The notes beneath the pieces are model-generated. The model worked only from the letters and a program-made list of their open reading frames with translations, did not search any database and was not told the DNA's origin. From a virus, in the IMG/VR virus record IMGVR_UViG_3300037293_000267, positions 1 to 44,188 of that record: DNA of 44,188 nt. One strand, written 5' to 3'. Made by a program: the position numbers and the translations under genes. Positions 32,011 to 40,400 of the stretch are shown here, one piece after another. Each line of letters opens with the position of its first letter. The first letter of the stretch is position 1.

Positions 32011-32841
32011 CTAAAGTAAGACTTCTATTGTTTCTTGAGTGATCACGCCTTGAGCCCACTCAACAACCTCATTTTTTACTTCCCTGATATTACCAATAGA
32101 TAGAGTTATTCTATGCTGAGAGTTGAACCCAATGCCTGTTAAAATAGCCCCAAACGAACCTTCATATTTTCTAAGCGTTAACAGGTAACCGGCTATTGAT
32201 GCGTACTCACATTGCTCTACTTCGTCATCTTTCCATTTAACGATGTAACTGCAAAACAGCGCATCTCTATACGCCTTTAACTCATCAATGCTCTCTTGAA
32301 CATCAGCTAGTGCCTCATGCTTGTATTCTTTTTTAACCAAGCTTTCTATTTCAGGCCTGAACAAACGAACGGCCAAATTCAATGCAGATACATCAAGCTG
32401 GCGATAGCACAGATAATCATGAAGCCTAATCATCTGACACATGATGTATGAACGATCAAACATGATTGAGTTGCCAGCCATAATGGCACCACGTTTCTCT
32501 TTACGATTATAAGACTCAATGCCTAATGCTTTTAAATGATCTATTATTCTGCTTTCAGCATCTGCTAAAGTTAATGTCGAAGACCGAACCTCGTCAAGCA
32601 ATCCACTCTTCGTATGGGTATTAATAGCCCATTCGTGAGACTCGGAAATACGAGATTCTTCTTGATGAATAACTAATCGCAATGGATTTCCAACATGATT
32701 AAGTTTTTCATCGGTAACAATAAGAGCAACTTCAAAAATAGGATAAAACTCCATTCCTAGTTGACCGTTATCTAAACGACCATTAAGTCCGCCAGTTTCT
32801 AAATCAATCCATGCTAAATACATTTTATTCATCGCTATCAT
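32011..32841 (-). CDS. DEDD exonuclease, oligoribonuclease-like, with C-terminal extension
   Basis: A 276-residue 3'-5' exonuclease. Exo I is WIDLETGGL (Asp13 and Glu15), exo II includes AGNSIMFDRSYI, and exo III is HEALADVQESI, with RQLDVSALNLAVRLF between as in oligoribonuclease (Orn). Orn is about 181 residues; here about 85 extra C-terminal residues (after YRDALFC) have no recognised match. Its start overlaps the upstream small gene. It may degrade short RNA/DNA oligonucleotides during phage growth. Confidence 0.82.
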   Translation of the reverse strand: MIAMNKMYLAWIDLETGGLNGRLDNGQLGMEFYPIFEVALIVTDEKLNHVGNPLRLVIHQEESRISESHEWAINTHTKSGLLDEVRSSTLTLADAESRIIDHLKALGIESYNRKEKRGAIMAGNSIMFDRSYIMCQMIRLHDYLCYRQLDVSALNLAVRLFRPEIESLVKKEYKHEALADVQESIDELKAYRDALFCSYIVKWKDDEVEQCEYASIAGYLLTLRKYEGSFGAILTGIGFNSQHRITLSIGNIREVKNEVVEWAQGVITQETIEVLL

Positions 32842-33001
32842 CCCCAGTGTCGCTTATGACAATTCGTTCAAAAGAAACGTTCTTTTGAGCTTTCCGCCAA
32901 TGCGGAGTATTTTCGTTAAGCCAGGACACTGCTTCAACCTGCGTCAATGACAAGTTAGCCATAACATAGGCTTGCAGTTCGCTGGCTAATGGATTAACCA
33001 C
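32825..33001 (-). CDS. Small acidic hypothetical protein
   Basis: A 58-residue protein (GTG start at 33001, or ATG at 32962 giving 45 residues), with [20 protein letters not shown] and an acidic end (SDTGDDSDE). The open frame extends upstream to 33187 only because it shadows the repetitive SSB tail, so that part is rejected. Function unknown. Confidence 0.5.
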   Translation of the reverse strand: MVNPLASELQAYVMANLSLTQVEAVSWLNENTPHWRKAQKNVSFERIVISDTGDDSDE

Positions 33002-33491
33002 GGTAATTAGGCTTCTGTGATGCATGTTGTGGCTGTGATGCATGTTGTGGCTGCGGTGCATATTCTGGCTGCGGTGCGTATTGAGGCTGTTGAGGTTGGT
33101 GCGAGTTATGCTGTGGTGCGTGTCCTTGTGCAGCATGATTAGATGAATTAGGTCTGCTATCAAGCATTTGCATTTCAGATACGACAATTTCAGTTTTATA
33201 GCGGTCTTGACCAGTTGTTTGATCTTGCCACTTACTTGTTTGCAATTTACCTTCTAAGTAAACCTTGGCCCCTTTTTTAAGGTACTCTCCGGCAATCTCT
33301 GCTAAGCGACGATACATAACAATATTATGCCACTCGGTACGTTCTTGCATCTGACCTTGTTGGTCTTTCCACGACTCACTTGTTGCAATAGTAAAATTAG
33401 CAACTGCATTACCGTTGGGCATGTAACGTACATCAGGATCTTTACCTAAGTTGCCCACTAAAATAACTTTGTTCACTGAACCGCTAGACAT
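32994..33491 (-). CDS. ssb: Single-stranded DNA-binding protein
   Basis: A 165-residue SSB with a canonical OB fold ([19 protein letters not shown] at the start; [20 protein letters not shown]). The C-terminal tail is a low-complexity Gln/Pro/His repeat ([16 protein letters not shown]). It ends in KPNYRG, not the usual acidic DDDIPF-type tip that recruits host partners. It belongs to the recombination block with RdgC and the exonuclease. Confidence 0.92.
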   Translation of the reverse strand: MSSGSVNKVILVGNLGKDPDVRYMPNGNAVANFTIATSESWKDQQGQMQERTEWHNIVMYRRLAEIAGEYLKKGAKVYLEGKLQTSKWQDQTTGQDRYKTEIVVSEMQMLDSRPNSSNHAAQGHAPQHNSHQPQQPQYAPQPEYAPQPQHASQPQHASQKPNYRG

Positions 33492-34456
33492 TATTTAGTC
33501 TCCTTAGTGAAATCTTCAAAATCAACGAACCCACCAAACGACTCGCCTAAGCGATGATTAAGAGTGCTAACTATATTGGCTGTAATTAATAAGTCTGCAA
33601 AGAAGTCGGCTTCCTCTTTTTTTTCATATGGTGAAAAATCAAGTTCATCTTTAGGCAGGTAGTGAAGTTTGCTTAATGAGAAAGGCTTAATTCCTTTCTG
33701 AGTAGTTAACGTGAATATCCAACTATTAGATGAATCGTCTTCAATATTTTCTCTCATGAACATATCGGCTTGAACGATATCGGTACCTGAAAGCACTTCA
33801 AGTTGAGCCTTACCAATATGGATACCATCAAAGCAAATCTTCTCTGTTGCTTTATCGCCTATAGCCTTGATCTTGCCATAGACATCTATCTCTATACCAT
33901 TTGCTAAATGAGCATCGTTTTCACATAGGTTTAGACAAAGAAAAAGGCTAGGGGATGATTTAGTTAAACCTGATGCAACTCGAAATGAACCTAATGATTT
34001 ACGGATAAGAGCTAAGACGTTTTCACACACAATAGTAGATTTAGAACCGATGTAGATCCAACCGGCTTTGTTGTCAATGAAACCACTCACTATTTGTGTG
34101 CTAGGCAGCTCCATCTTTAGTAAATCTTTCTCAGCATTTTCTCTGATATCACTTTTTAACTGCTTAGTAACGGGCGTTCCTCTTGCTTCTATTTCAGCAA
34201 CTCGCTTATCAGTTAATGCATTAACTTTTTTGGCCGGGACTTTTTTTTCATCAAAACGTAAGTTAAAGCCCAAAACATGCTGTACCTGCACAACCAATTC
34301 ATCCGGCCTTTCTACAATAGGGCAGACAAACCCACTAGCGTACCGGCTTGTTTCGTGGGCAGGAGTGAATATAAAATTACTAAAACTAACATTCAACTTA
34401 GATTTATCTAACTCAAAGCTAAGCAGTTTATAAGCGGTACATTCTCTGAATATCAT
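33491..34456 (-). CDS. rdgC: RdgC-like recombination-associated protein
   Basis: A 321-residue protein similar in length and layout to E. coli RdgC (303), a ring-shaped DNA-binding protein that limits RecA. The N-terminus has [19 protein letters not shown], then [19 protein letters not shown]. The central [14 protein letters not shown] is the strongest shared segment. The C-terminus ends with a [20 protein letters not shown] helix. It adjoins SSB and may modulate recombination or RecA-dependent events. Confidence 0.82.
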   Translation of the reverse strand: MIFRECTAYKLLSFELDKSKLNVSFSNFIFTPAHETSRYASGFVCPIVERPDELVVQVQHVLGFNLRFDEKKVPAKKVNALTDKRVAEIEARGTPVTKQLKSDIRENAEKDLLKMELPSTQIVSGFIDNKAGWIYIGSKSTIVCENVLALIRKSLGSFRVASGLTKSSPSLFLCLNLCENDAHLANGIEIDVYGKIKAIGDKATEKICFDGIHIGKAQLEVLSGTDIVQADMFMRENIEDDSSNSWIFTLTTQKGIKPFSLSKLHYLPKDELDFSPYEKKEEADFFADLLITANIVSTLNHRLGESFGGFVDFEDFTKETK

Positions 34457-34638
34457 GAGTGTTTCTCTTTGTTATTTATAAATTCAACACAGACACCATC
34501 CCCTTTTGCGACCACGGTCGCAAAGTGAGAGTTGTTATCTATCCAAACATTGTTCTCACAATGATAACCACTTATTTCGAGGTATACCTCTGCAGCAAAG
34601 TAGCTTTTAAAAAATGGTGTTAACGAAATAATCTGCAT
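34453..34638 (-). CDS. Small hypothetical protein
   Basis: A 61-residue ORF (begins MQIISLTPFFKSYFAAEVYL), overlapping the RdgC start by 4 bases. Its C-terminal part (NSHFATVVAKGDGV) is encoded across the fourth parS-like palindrome. ATG at 34638 is chosen; the longer frame to 34692 overlaps the previous gene. Function unknown. Confidence 0.55.
   Translation of the reverse strand: MQIISLTPFFKSYFAAEVYLEISGYHCENNVWIDNNSHFATVVAKGDGVCVEFINNKEKHS
34505..34524. promoter_or_regulatory. parS-like palindrome 4 (AC centre)
   Basis: TTTGCGACC-AC-GGTCGCAAA has 9-bp perfect arms. The centre AC is the same as in F sopC repeats (GGGACC-AC-GGTCCC). It lies in a small ORF of the early region. Confidence 0.65.
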
Positions 34639-34652
34639 AATGATTGTCGCCT

Positions 34653-34940
34653 CTATGCTGCATGGCATAGCTTTTGATAATCTTGGTACCATAACTGCTG
34701 AATGTAATGATCTCCTGGACGATTAAGCACTTTCCAGCTGGATATTGCAGCTTGTTTGTTATCAAATGGCCCTGAGTAAAAATGGCAGTTAGGACACATA
34801 AGAATAAATAGGCCCTTGTTACGGTTTACTTTCCATTCAGGCAACCATTTCTGTTCGCAATCTAATTTGAACTCGATGTTGCATAAGCATGTTGGGATGT
34901 TGTTTGGGAGTTTTTTCGCGGCGGCTTCGTTCATACACAT
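34653..34940 (-). CDS. Lar-like zinc-ribbon protein
   Basis: A 95-residue protein with Cys pairs CLC and CPNC, the latter in MCPNCHFYSGPFDNKQAAIS followed by SWKVLN. This C-terminal pattern (CxxC-x-GP, then AI-x-W) is that of Lar/restriction-alleviation-type zinc ribbons, which some phages use against type I restriction. The assignment is moderate. Its 5' end overlaps the candidate Q gene by 104 bases. Confidence 0.6.
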   Translation of the reverse strand: MCMNEAAAKKLPNNIPTCLCNIEFKLDCEQKWLPEWKVNRNKGLFILMCPNCHFYSGPFDNKQAAISSWKVLNRPGDHYIQQLWYQDYQKLCHAA

Positions 34941-35565
34941 AATCTAAACCTCTGTTATCAATTCTCTCTACAATAAGGAGCAAATCATTCCAGCGTTTTG
35001 CCCACGTTTTTTCCCATGCTTTTATGCTTTTATTACTCATGTCAGCAATTTCAGCGTGAGTTAACAACTCGACTTTTCCATTAACTCGACGACGAACTTG
35101 CTGGCATGAAAGAAGTGCTAAATAACGAATAAGCTCAGATGACGCACGATTAATCCTGCCGGTCTGTTTTTTATGAAATTCATGCAATACTTCAAAAACA
35201 ACTAATTCAGGAGGCATGGCCTCTGCGTCGCTATAGCAATAATTCATCCATTGGCCGCTACTGTGTGGCGCTTGATTCATTAACTTAACGATACGGGTAT
35301 GTTCATATGCATTGTGAGGTAAAGGCACTATGGGCTTCTTAAAGGTGCGACAAGCCAATGTTGTGATCGACTGAGCTGCAAATCGTTGAATAGTCTCGTT
35401 ACCATCAGAGTCAACACCAACAACGATTTCACGCTGAGGTTTAGATAAATACTTTTGCTGGCCAGCTGCATTATCTTCAAAACCCTCAAGCTGTCCTCGG
35501 GTTCTTGGGACAACTAACAAAGCCATACGTAGCTCTTCTCGTAAACCTTCAGCGTTATATCTCAT
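34837..35565 (-). CDS. Putative late antiterminator Q
   Basis: A 242-residue basic protein, the third gene of the early leftward operon after Cro and a CII-like protein. In VP882 and N15-like phages this is where Q, the late-gene antiterminator, is encoded. The C-terminal half has AEIADMSNKSIKAWEKTWAK and WNDLLLIVERIDNRGLDYVY, a helical layout seen in some Q-type proteins. No zinc or catalytic motif is visible. Function is inferred from position and general pattern; another DNA-binding regulator is possible. Confidence 0.55.
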   Translation of the reverse strand: MRYNAEGLREELRMALLVVPRTRGQLEGFEDNAAGQQKYLSKPQREIVVGVDSDGNETIQRFAAQSITTLACRTFKKPIVPLPHNAYEHTRIVKLMNQAPHSSGQWMNYCYSDAEAMPPELVVFEVLHEFHKKQTGRINRASSELIRYLALLSCQQVRRRVNGKVELLTHAEIADMSNKSIKAWEKTWAKRWNDLLLIVERIDNRGLDYVYERSRREKTPKQHPNMLMQHRVQIRLRTEMVA

Positions 35566-36194
35566 TACTCACCTTTTTTACTTTTGAATAGCTGACTGTT
35601 CGCCATGGATAAATAAGCCGACGGCATTACTCCACTAGCTCTATTAATGGAACCTAACTCAACAAAGCATGTTGCGATCAATTCAAAAAGTTCATTAGAC
35701 AGCTGCTGCATATCTGCTGCCCCATCGTTTGAGTTGTACACCCCATCCATCGCAGGCTTAGCATTCTGTAATACGTCAGCAAACTCTCGAGACACATCTG
35801 ATAAATGTGACTGCATTTCTCGTAAATGTGATGGTTGTCCAATAGGCGAAAGTGGCGTATAGAAAGTACCCATCGCACCACATACATCATTCATACATTT
35901 GACTTTAAAGTTACTTGGTAATGCTGCTATCCACGCAAAAACAAAATCAGCTGGCATAGGTGACTCACCTTTAATGATGCGTTCTATCTGCTTGCATTTT
36001 GTTTTTTGCCAACGTAGAAAATCCTCTGCTGAATCTGGACATGATTCAAATGAACATGATTCAGTTAAATTGGTAAGTAATGGGCCTTTAACAAACTCAT
36101 CTCTACGCACGTTTGATGAACTAAAATAATTCAGTGTATGTCTAATGACGATCTTCGCTAAGTTGCTGTCGTTCTCTCGACATTCCATTGTCAC
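35565..36194 (-). CDS. CII-like early regulatory protein
   Basis: A 209-residue protein following Cro by 10 bases. The N-terminal half carries a helix-turn-helix-like segment (CKQIERIIKGESPMPADFVF, about 68-87, then AWIAALP), recalling phage CII/YdaT-type regulators. The C-terminal half is helical (LSNELFELIATCFVELGSI). Probably part of the lysis-lysogeny switch; assignment tentative. Confidence 0.55.
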   Translation of the reverse strand: MTMECRENDSNLAKIVIRHTLNYFSSSNVRRDEFVKGPLLTNLTESCSFESCPDSAEDFLRWQKTKCKQIERIIKGESPMPADFVFAWIAALPSNFKVKCMNDVCGAMGTFYTPLSPIGQPSHLREMQSHLSDVSREFADVLQNAKPAMDGVYNSNDGAADMQQLSNELFELIATCFVELGSINRASGVMPSAYLSMANSQLFKSKKGE

Positions 36195-36204
36195 TTCTCC
36201 TAAT

Positions 36205-36432
36205 TTAATCTATATAAAAGTCAGGGTGGCTTTCTGGTTTAATCAAGTGTTCAAGTGTGAGGCCATACTTTTTATACCTATTGACTAGGTTCAAACAGAC
36301 ACGACCTGAAACATCATGATCTTCACCACGCTCAAGACGGCTAATTGTCGCCCTGCTGCTGTCAACTTCCCTTGCTAATTGATCTTGAGAAATAAGATCG
36401 TGCTTTCTGCACATGCGTAATGGTGTTTTCAT
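36205..36432 (-). CDS. Cro-like XRE regulator
   Basis: A 75-residue small HTH protein (LISQDQLAREVDSSRATISR, about 13-32, then LERGED), divergent from the CI repressor gene, which is the Cro position. The ATG at 36432 has no clear ribosome site. A CCCATAYRKGAAAA box lies 10 bases upstream and probably overlaps its promoter. Confidence 0.8.
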   Translation of the reverse strand: MKTPLRMCRKHDLISQDQLAREVDSSRATISRLERGEDHDVSGRVCLNLVNRYKKYGLTLEHLIKPESHPDFYID

Positions 36433-36441
36433 TATTTGATT

Positions 36442-36455
36442 TTTTCATATATGGG
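36442..36455 (-). promoter_or_regulatory. CI/Cro operator box A
   Basis: On the minus strand CCCATATATGAAAA, one of three near-identical 14-mers (consensus CCCATAYRKGAAAA, with one variation here at position 9). It lies between cro and cI and overlaps the probable cro -10. Confidence 0.6.
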
Positions 36456-36523
36456 ATTTTTAAGCAAGGCAAAATTTCCAGTGGTGGTTTCCAAATTTGA
36501 GCATTTAAGGAGATAATGTATAT

Positions 36524-37177
36524 ATGCAACTACATCACTTACTAAAGACTGAGCGCAACAGGCTCGGCATAACTCAAACTGACGCTGCTCACGCTATGAG
36601 TAGCTGGAAAATTGACGTCTCTACATCAACGGTTTCCAGAATAGAATCTGGATGGCCACCGTCTTGGGATGTTGTTAATGGATACTGCCGTCTTTTTGGA
36701 TGGAGCCTATCTGATCTCGAAAAACGGTTACTCGGTGATGTACCTGAACAAGAGCAACCATTACTAACTAAAGTGGGTAGTTATGTTGCTATTGCGAACT
36801 GGTCTAATCCAGAGGGGTGGTCTACTCAATCAATAAACACAACTAACAACCACAATAAAATATTCATAACGGGGAAAGTCCCCAAGAATACATTTGCACT
36901 GTATGTCAGTGGCGACTCTATGATGAATAGTGATGCAAGGGAAACATTCCCCAGTGGATGCCTGATATTAGTGGACCCGGGCCAAATACCTAAAAACAGG
37001 GATTTTGTGGTCGCAATAGACAGCAAAGCCAACGATGCAACATTTAAAGAGTTGATTGAAGACTGCGGAAAGATGTACCTTAAACCTCTAAATACTCAAT
37101 ACCAGGTAAGAGAACTGACTGAGTCAACTACCATCGTTGGTGTTGTCTTTAGAAAAATTGAAGATAAAATAATCTAA
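36524..37177 (+). CDS. cI: CI-type prophage repressor (XRE + S24 peptidase)
   Basis: A 217-residue repressor with an N-terminal HTH (TQTDAAHAMSSWKIDVSTST, then VSRIESGWPPS) and a C-terminal S24/LexA-like domain. Catalytic Ser132 is in YVSGDSMM, and Lys175 in DATFKEL. The linker (about 72-125) lacks an Ala-Gly or Cys-Gly cleavage pair typical of RecA-induced cleavage. AAGGAG lies 11 bases before the ATG. It should keep the early operon and possibly repA under control through the CCCATAYRKGAAAA boxes. Confidence 0.88.
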   Translation: MQLHHLLKTERNRLGITQTDAAHAMSSWKIDVSTSTVSRIESGWPPSWDVVNGYCRLFGWSLSDLEKRLLGDVPEQEQPLLTKVGSYVAIANWSNPEGWSTQSINTTNNHNKIFITGKVPKNTFALYVSGDSMMNSDARETFPSGCLILVDPGQIPKNRDFVVAIDSKANDATFKELIEDCGKMYLKPLNTQYQVRELTESTTIVGVVFRKIEDKII

Positions 37178-37202
37178 CAACCCCATATGGGAAAAGTATA
37201 AT
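37174..37202 (+). promoter_or_regulatory. Candidate repA promoter
   Basis: A perfect -10 hexamer TATAAT (37197-37202) has CTAACA 17 bases upstream (37174-37179) as a plausible -35. Operator boxes B and C flank the -10 directly, so a bound repressor would block it. It should drive the leader ORF and repA. Confidence 0.55.
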
Positions 37203-37217
37203 TCCCATACGTGAAAA
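37182..37217 (+). promoter_or_regulatory. CI operator boxes B and C
   Basis: CCCATATGGGAAAA (37182-37195) and CCCATACGTGAAAA (37204-37217) are 22 bases apart (about two helical turns) and bracket TATAAT. They match box A in the cro-cI gap, linking repA control to the immunity repressor. Confidence 0.6.
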
Positions 37218-37266
37218 AATCGTTTACTATTAAAGAACAGTAGACGGTCAAATAAGGGGTAGTTTA

Positions 37267-37371
37267 ATGAATAATAAAACAGGAATTTGCTATCTATTTG
37301 ATTTTAAAAGACTTTTAGTAAAAATGACGCACAAAAAAAGCCCTAGTTGTGGCGACTGGGCTTTTTTGTAA
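37267..37371 (+). CDS. Leader peptide of repA (34 residues)
   Basis: A small ORF (begins MNNKTGICYLFDFKRLL, ends GDWAFL) with a good ribosome site (AAGGGG, 7 bases before ATG). Its last 11 codons run through the whole terminator hairpin at 37334-37367, and the stop lies just after the T tract. A ribosome on it would melt the terminator. It may be a regulatory leader for repA and not a functional protein. Confidence 0.5.
   Translation: MNNKTGICYLFDFKRLLVKMTHKKSPSCGDWAFL
37334..37367 (+). terminator. Intrinsic terminator / attenuator in the repA leader
   Basis: AAAAAAGCCC and GGGCTTTTTT pair, extended inward by AGT/ACT with a bulged T. The T6 tract is on the plus strand, inside the leader ORF and 132 bases before the repA start. 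Confidence 0.75.
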
Positions 37372-37372
37372 G

Positions 37373-37484
37373 GACGGCTAGAAAACAAACCAACCTCAAC
37401 GTGGTTTAATTCTAGCTGTCTACCTGTGTATGTGCAACCTAATTTTTGCCTTTGGCAAAATATTTATAGCGCGGCTATGCGCTA
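37373..37484 (+). promoter_or_regulatory. Three hairpins in the repA 5' region
   Basis: Hairpin 1 (37373-37420) has an 11-bp stem, GACGGCTAGAA with TTCTAGCTGTC (one G-U pair), plus an inner 6-bp stem AAACCA/TGGTTT. Hairpin 2 is TTTTGCC-TTT-GGCAAAA (37444-37460). Hairpin 3 is TAGCGC-GGCTAT-GCGCTA (37467-37484), just before the weak ribosome site. They fill the gap between attenuator and repA ATG and may control copy number by RNA structure. Confidence 0.55.
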
Positions 37485-37498
37485 AACACGGACAGTAG

Positions 37499-40400
37499 AT
37501 GACACACTTAGATTTATCATTTGATGAAATTGAAGAAGCACTCAATTTCCTCGATCCCAATCTCCCACTAAAAGAGTGGTCGAAGATAGGCCGTTCCTTA
37601 GCCTCAGAACACGGAAATAACATCCGTGACATCTTTGAACACTGGTCAAGTAAAGGCTCCAGTTATCATGAAAAAGAATTTGATAAACACTGGCGCAACT
37701 TCATTAATAAAACCAAAAGCACGAGCTTTGGTTCATTTATATATGAAATAACACAAGCCGGCTGGTCTCCAAAAAAACAAACTCTATCTGAAGAAGATAA
37801 GCAAACACGCAAAGCTGAATGGCTAAAGCGTAAAGCTGAAGCCGATCTTCATCGTGAAAAAGTTATCAAGCAGCAATGGGATAACTTAAAAGAAGAGCAA
37901 GCACTATTTAATAGCTGGCCTATCAATTTTTCGCCAACAGGTTATATGCGCGAAAAACAAATGACCGAGTTAACAAAATATATCGATGCTAGATTAGGAA
38001 GGGACAAGTTTAACAATGCTTGTCTTTGCTGGCCTATTTATAGTGAATTATTTAATAAAGGTGACTTTTGTGGGTTCGAGAGAATTTTAGATAAAAAAGT
38101 CAAAGTTGGTAACCGAGTTTTAAATAAGTTCGCTAGCGACAATACCAAGACTGATGCTGGATTTGTGACATTTGGTAAAGAATGGGTCCACGGTCGCAAA
38201 CGTGTATTTGTCGTTGGTGGTTTAGCTGATGCTTATTCTGCCCATGTTACTTCTGGTGAAGTTATTGTCACCCCAATTGGTGAGGACAACATCCCTGACA
38301 TCGTTAAAAAAATCCGTACTCAATATCCAGATGCTGAAATAATCACAGCACCAGACAACGACAACAAAGGTCGCTTGGTAATAGATAGAGCCGGCGGTAT
38401 GTGGACGTTGCCTCAAAGCGAAGGTAAAGACTGGAGTGATGTTTATCTTACTGAAGGTAAAGATGCACTATTAAGCCAGTTGTTTAATGTGCGCGGATTT
38501 GAAGTTGTAACATCAAATACACGATACTTGTCTGCATCAATACGTAGCGGTTTAAACATGCTGCGTTCTGGTATGGGTTCAGGTAAAACCACCGTTGTTC
38601 GAGGTTTTATCGAAGACAATATAACAAAGAAAATACTCATCGTTTCTCACCGCAGAGCATTAGCTAAATCTATTGAAAGCGGAATAAGCAGTAAGGATGT
38701 AAAAGTTCAATATTATGAAGATTTGGTTATTAAAAATGCGCAAGGCATAGATGCTAACTTACCATTGCGTGAAGCCCAAATCTTAGTTTGTTCTGTTGAT
38801 TCATTATGGCGTCTAGCGGGTTCGCATTGGGATGTTGTTTTCGTTGATGAAGTTGAACAAAATTTATTTCAATATTATGCCAAGACCATTGCTCATGGTG
38901 AGCATTGCTTAAACTTCCTATCGTTTGCTCTTACTCATTCTGAGGTTCAAATACTGGCAGATGCTCACCTGGGCGATCTGACTAAGAACTTCTGCAATTA
39001 TATCGGGCTCCAATCTGGTGTGCTTTATCATAATGAATACCAAATAGGCCAAGGCAAAAAACTCTATATCTATGAATCAAAGGCTCATCTAACTGAGGTG
39101 ATGATGCAAAAATTTATGGATAATAATAAAGCCTATGTTTTTGCTAATTCTAAAGAAGACGTAAAGAAGATGGCGCAAGCCGTCGAGATTGAACGTGAAA
39201 GAGGCAATTACAATGGCAAGGTGTTAGTTGTTCATGCCGATGTAGCCAACGAAAAAGGCGTGGCCGAAGCATTAAAAGATATCAATGCCATTGTTCCTGA
39301 GCTTGATGTGATCATAGCAAGCCCGACTCTTGGTACCGGATTTGATATTAAATCCGAAAGCCATCTTTTTAAACAAACTATTGGTTTTTTGACCAGTCGT
39401 GTTGGTACATCAGAAGAAGGTCACCAAGGATTAAACCGGGCCAGAGATATTAAAGAGTTTCATGTCTATGTTGACCCTGCTGAACGCAGCGAACCAGAGA
39501 ATGCTGATTACATACGTAACAAGCTAATTGAAGAAGTATCTGCAGAAACCATGCGATTACTTACTATTGATCCTGATACTGGTGAATATGCCCGGAAAAA
39601 CGCACTTTATGAATGGCTCTATGGTGAAGTAAAAGCCAAAGCTAATTTATCTCAAAACAGTTATAAAACTCGCTTTTTAGAATTAGCTAAAGCAGATGGT
39701 TATAACATCATTGAAGTGGCTAAGAATGATCTAGCAGCTAAGTTAGGTTGTGAGATACGAGAGCAAGCGAAAGAGCGTACAGACAGAGAGCTGCTGCGTG
39801 ATGTCACTAATGCAACGGTTCATACAGGCCAAGCATTCGACTACATGATGAATAATGGCGAAGACTTTACGCCTACCGAAATAAGTAAATCAAAAGTAGC
39901 CCACGACTTAAACCTTGAAGATGCCTCCGAGGATGAAATGGACGCGCTTTATCCATTAGCTAAAGAAGTTTATGACAAATTTAAAGAAGATGGCGAGAAC
40001 ATTAAGTTTAATGAAACAGATGCGGCAATGGTATTTCCACAATCAATTAACAACGCCGTGGCATCAGCATTAACCTACAAACAAACGAAAAACCGATTTG
40101 TTAATAATCTGAAAAACCTAGCTTGGATAAATGTAACTCCAAACACAGCCAAGGCCCTCGATTTAAAAGACGTAGAACACGCAGAGAGCCGAGTGAGTTG
40201 GCGTCATATTTCTATTCGCCGCAGTCACATGATTAAGTTTTTACAAGCTGCTGGGATAGATGAAGATTTGAACTATAACGGTAAGCAATGGACTGCCGAA
40301 GATCTGAATAAAATAATAGGGCCTTGGTTAAGGCAGAAACGCACTCAAGACAACCTGTTTAAGTACTCTGGTGTGACAGTAACAGCCAATGCCTTAGAGA

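Noticed and set aside
32825-33187. Long frame overlapping the SSB tail, giving a His/Asn/Met repeat protein
   Set aside because: The repetitive N-terminal part is the out-of-frame reading of the SSB Gln/Pro repeats. Only the portion after about 33001 is plausible.
38182-38200. GGTCC-AC-GGTCGC in repA as a fifth parS-like site
   Set aside because: Only one arm matches (GGTCGC). The other arm is a direct and not an inverted copy.
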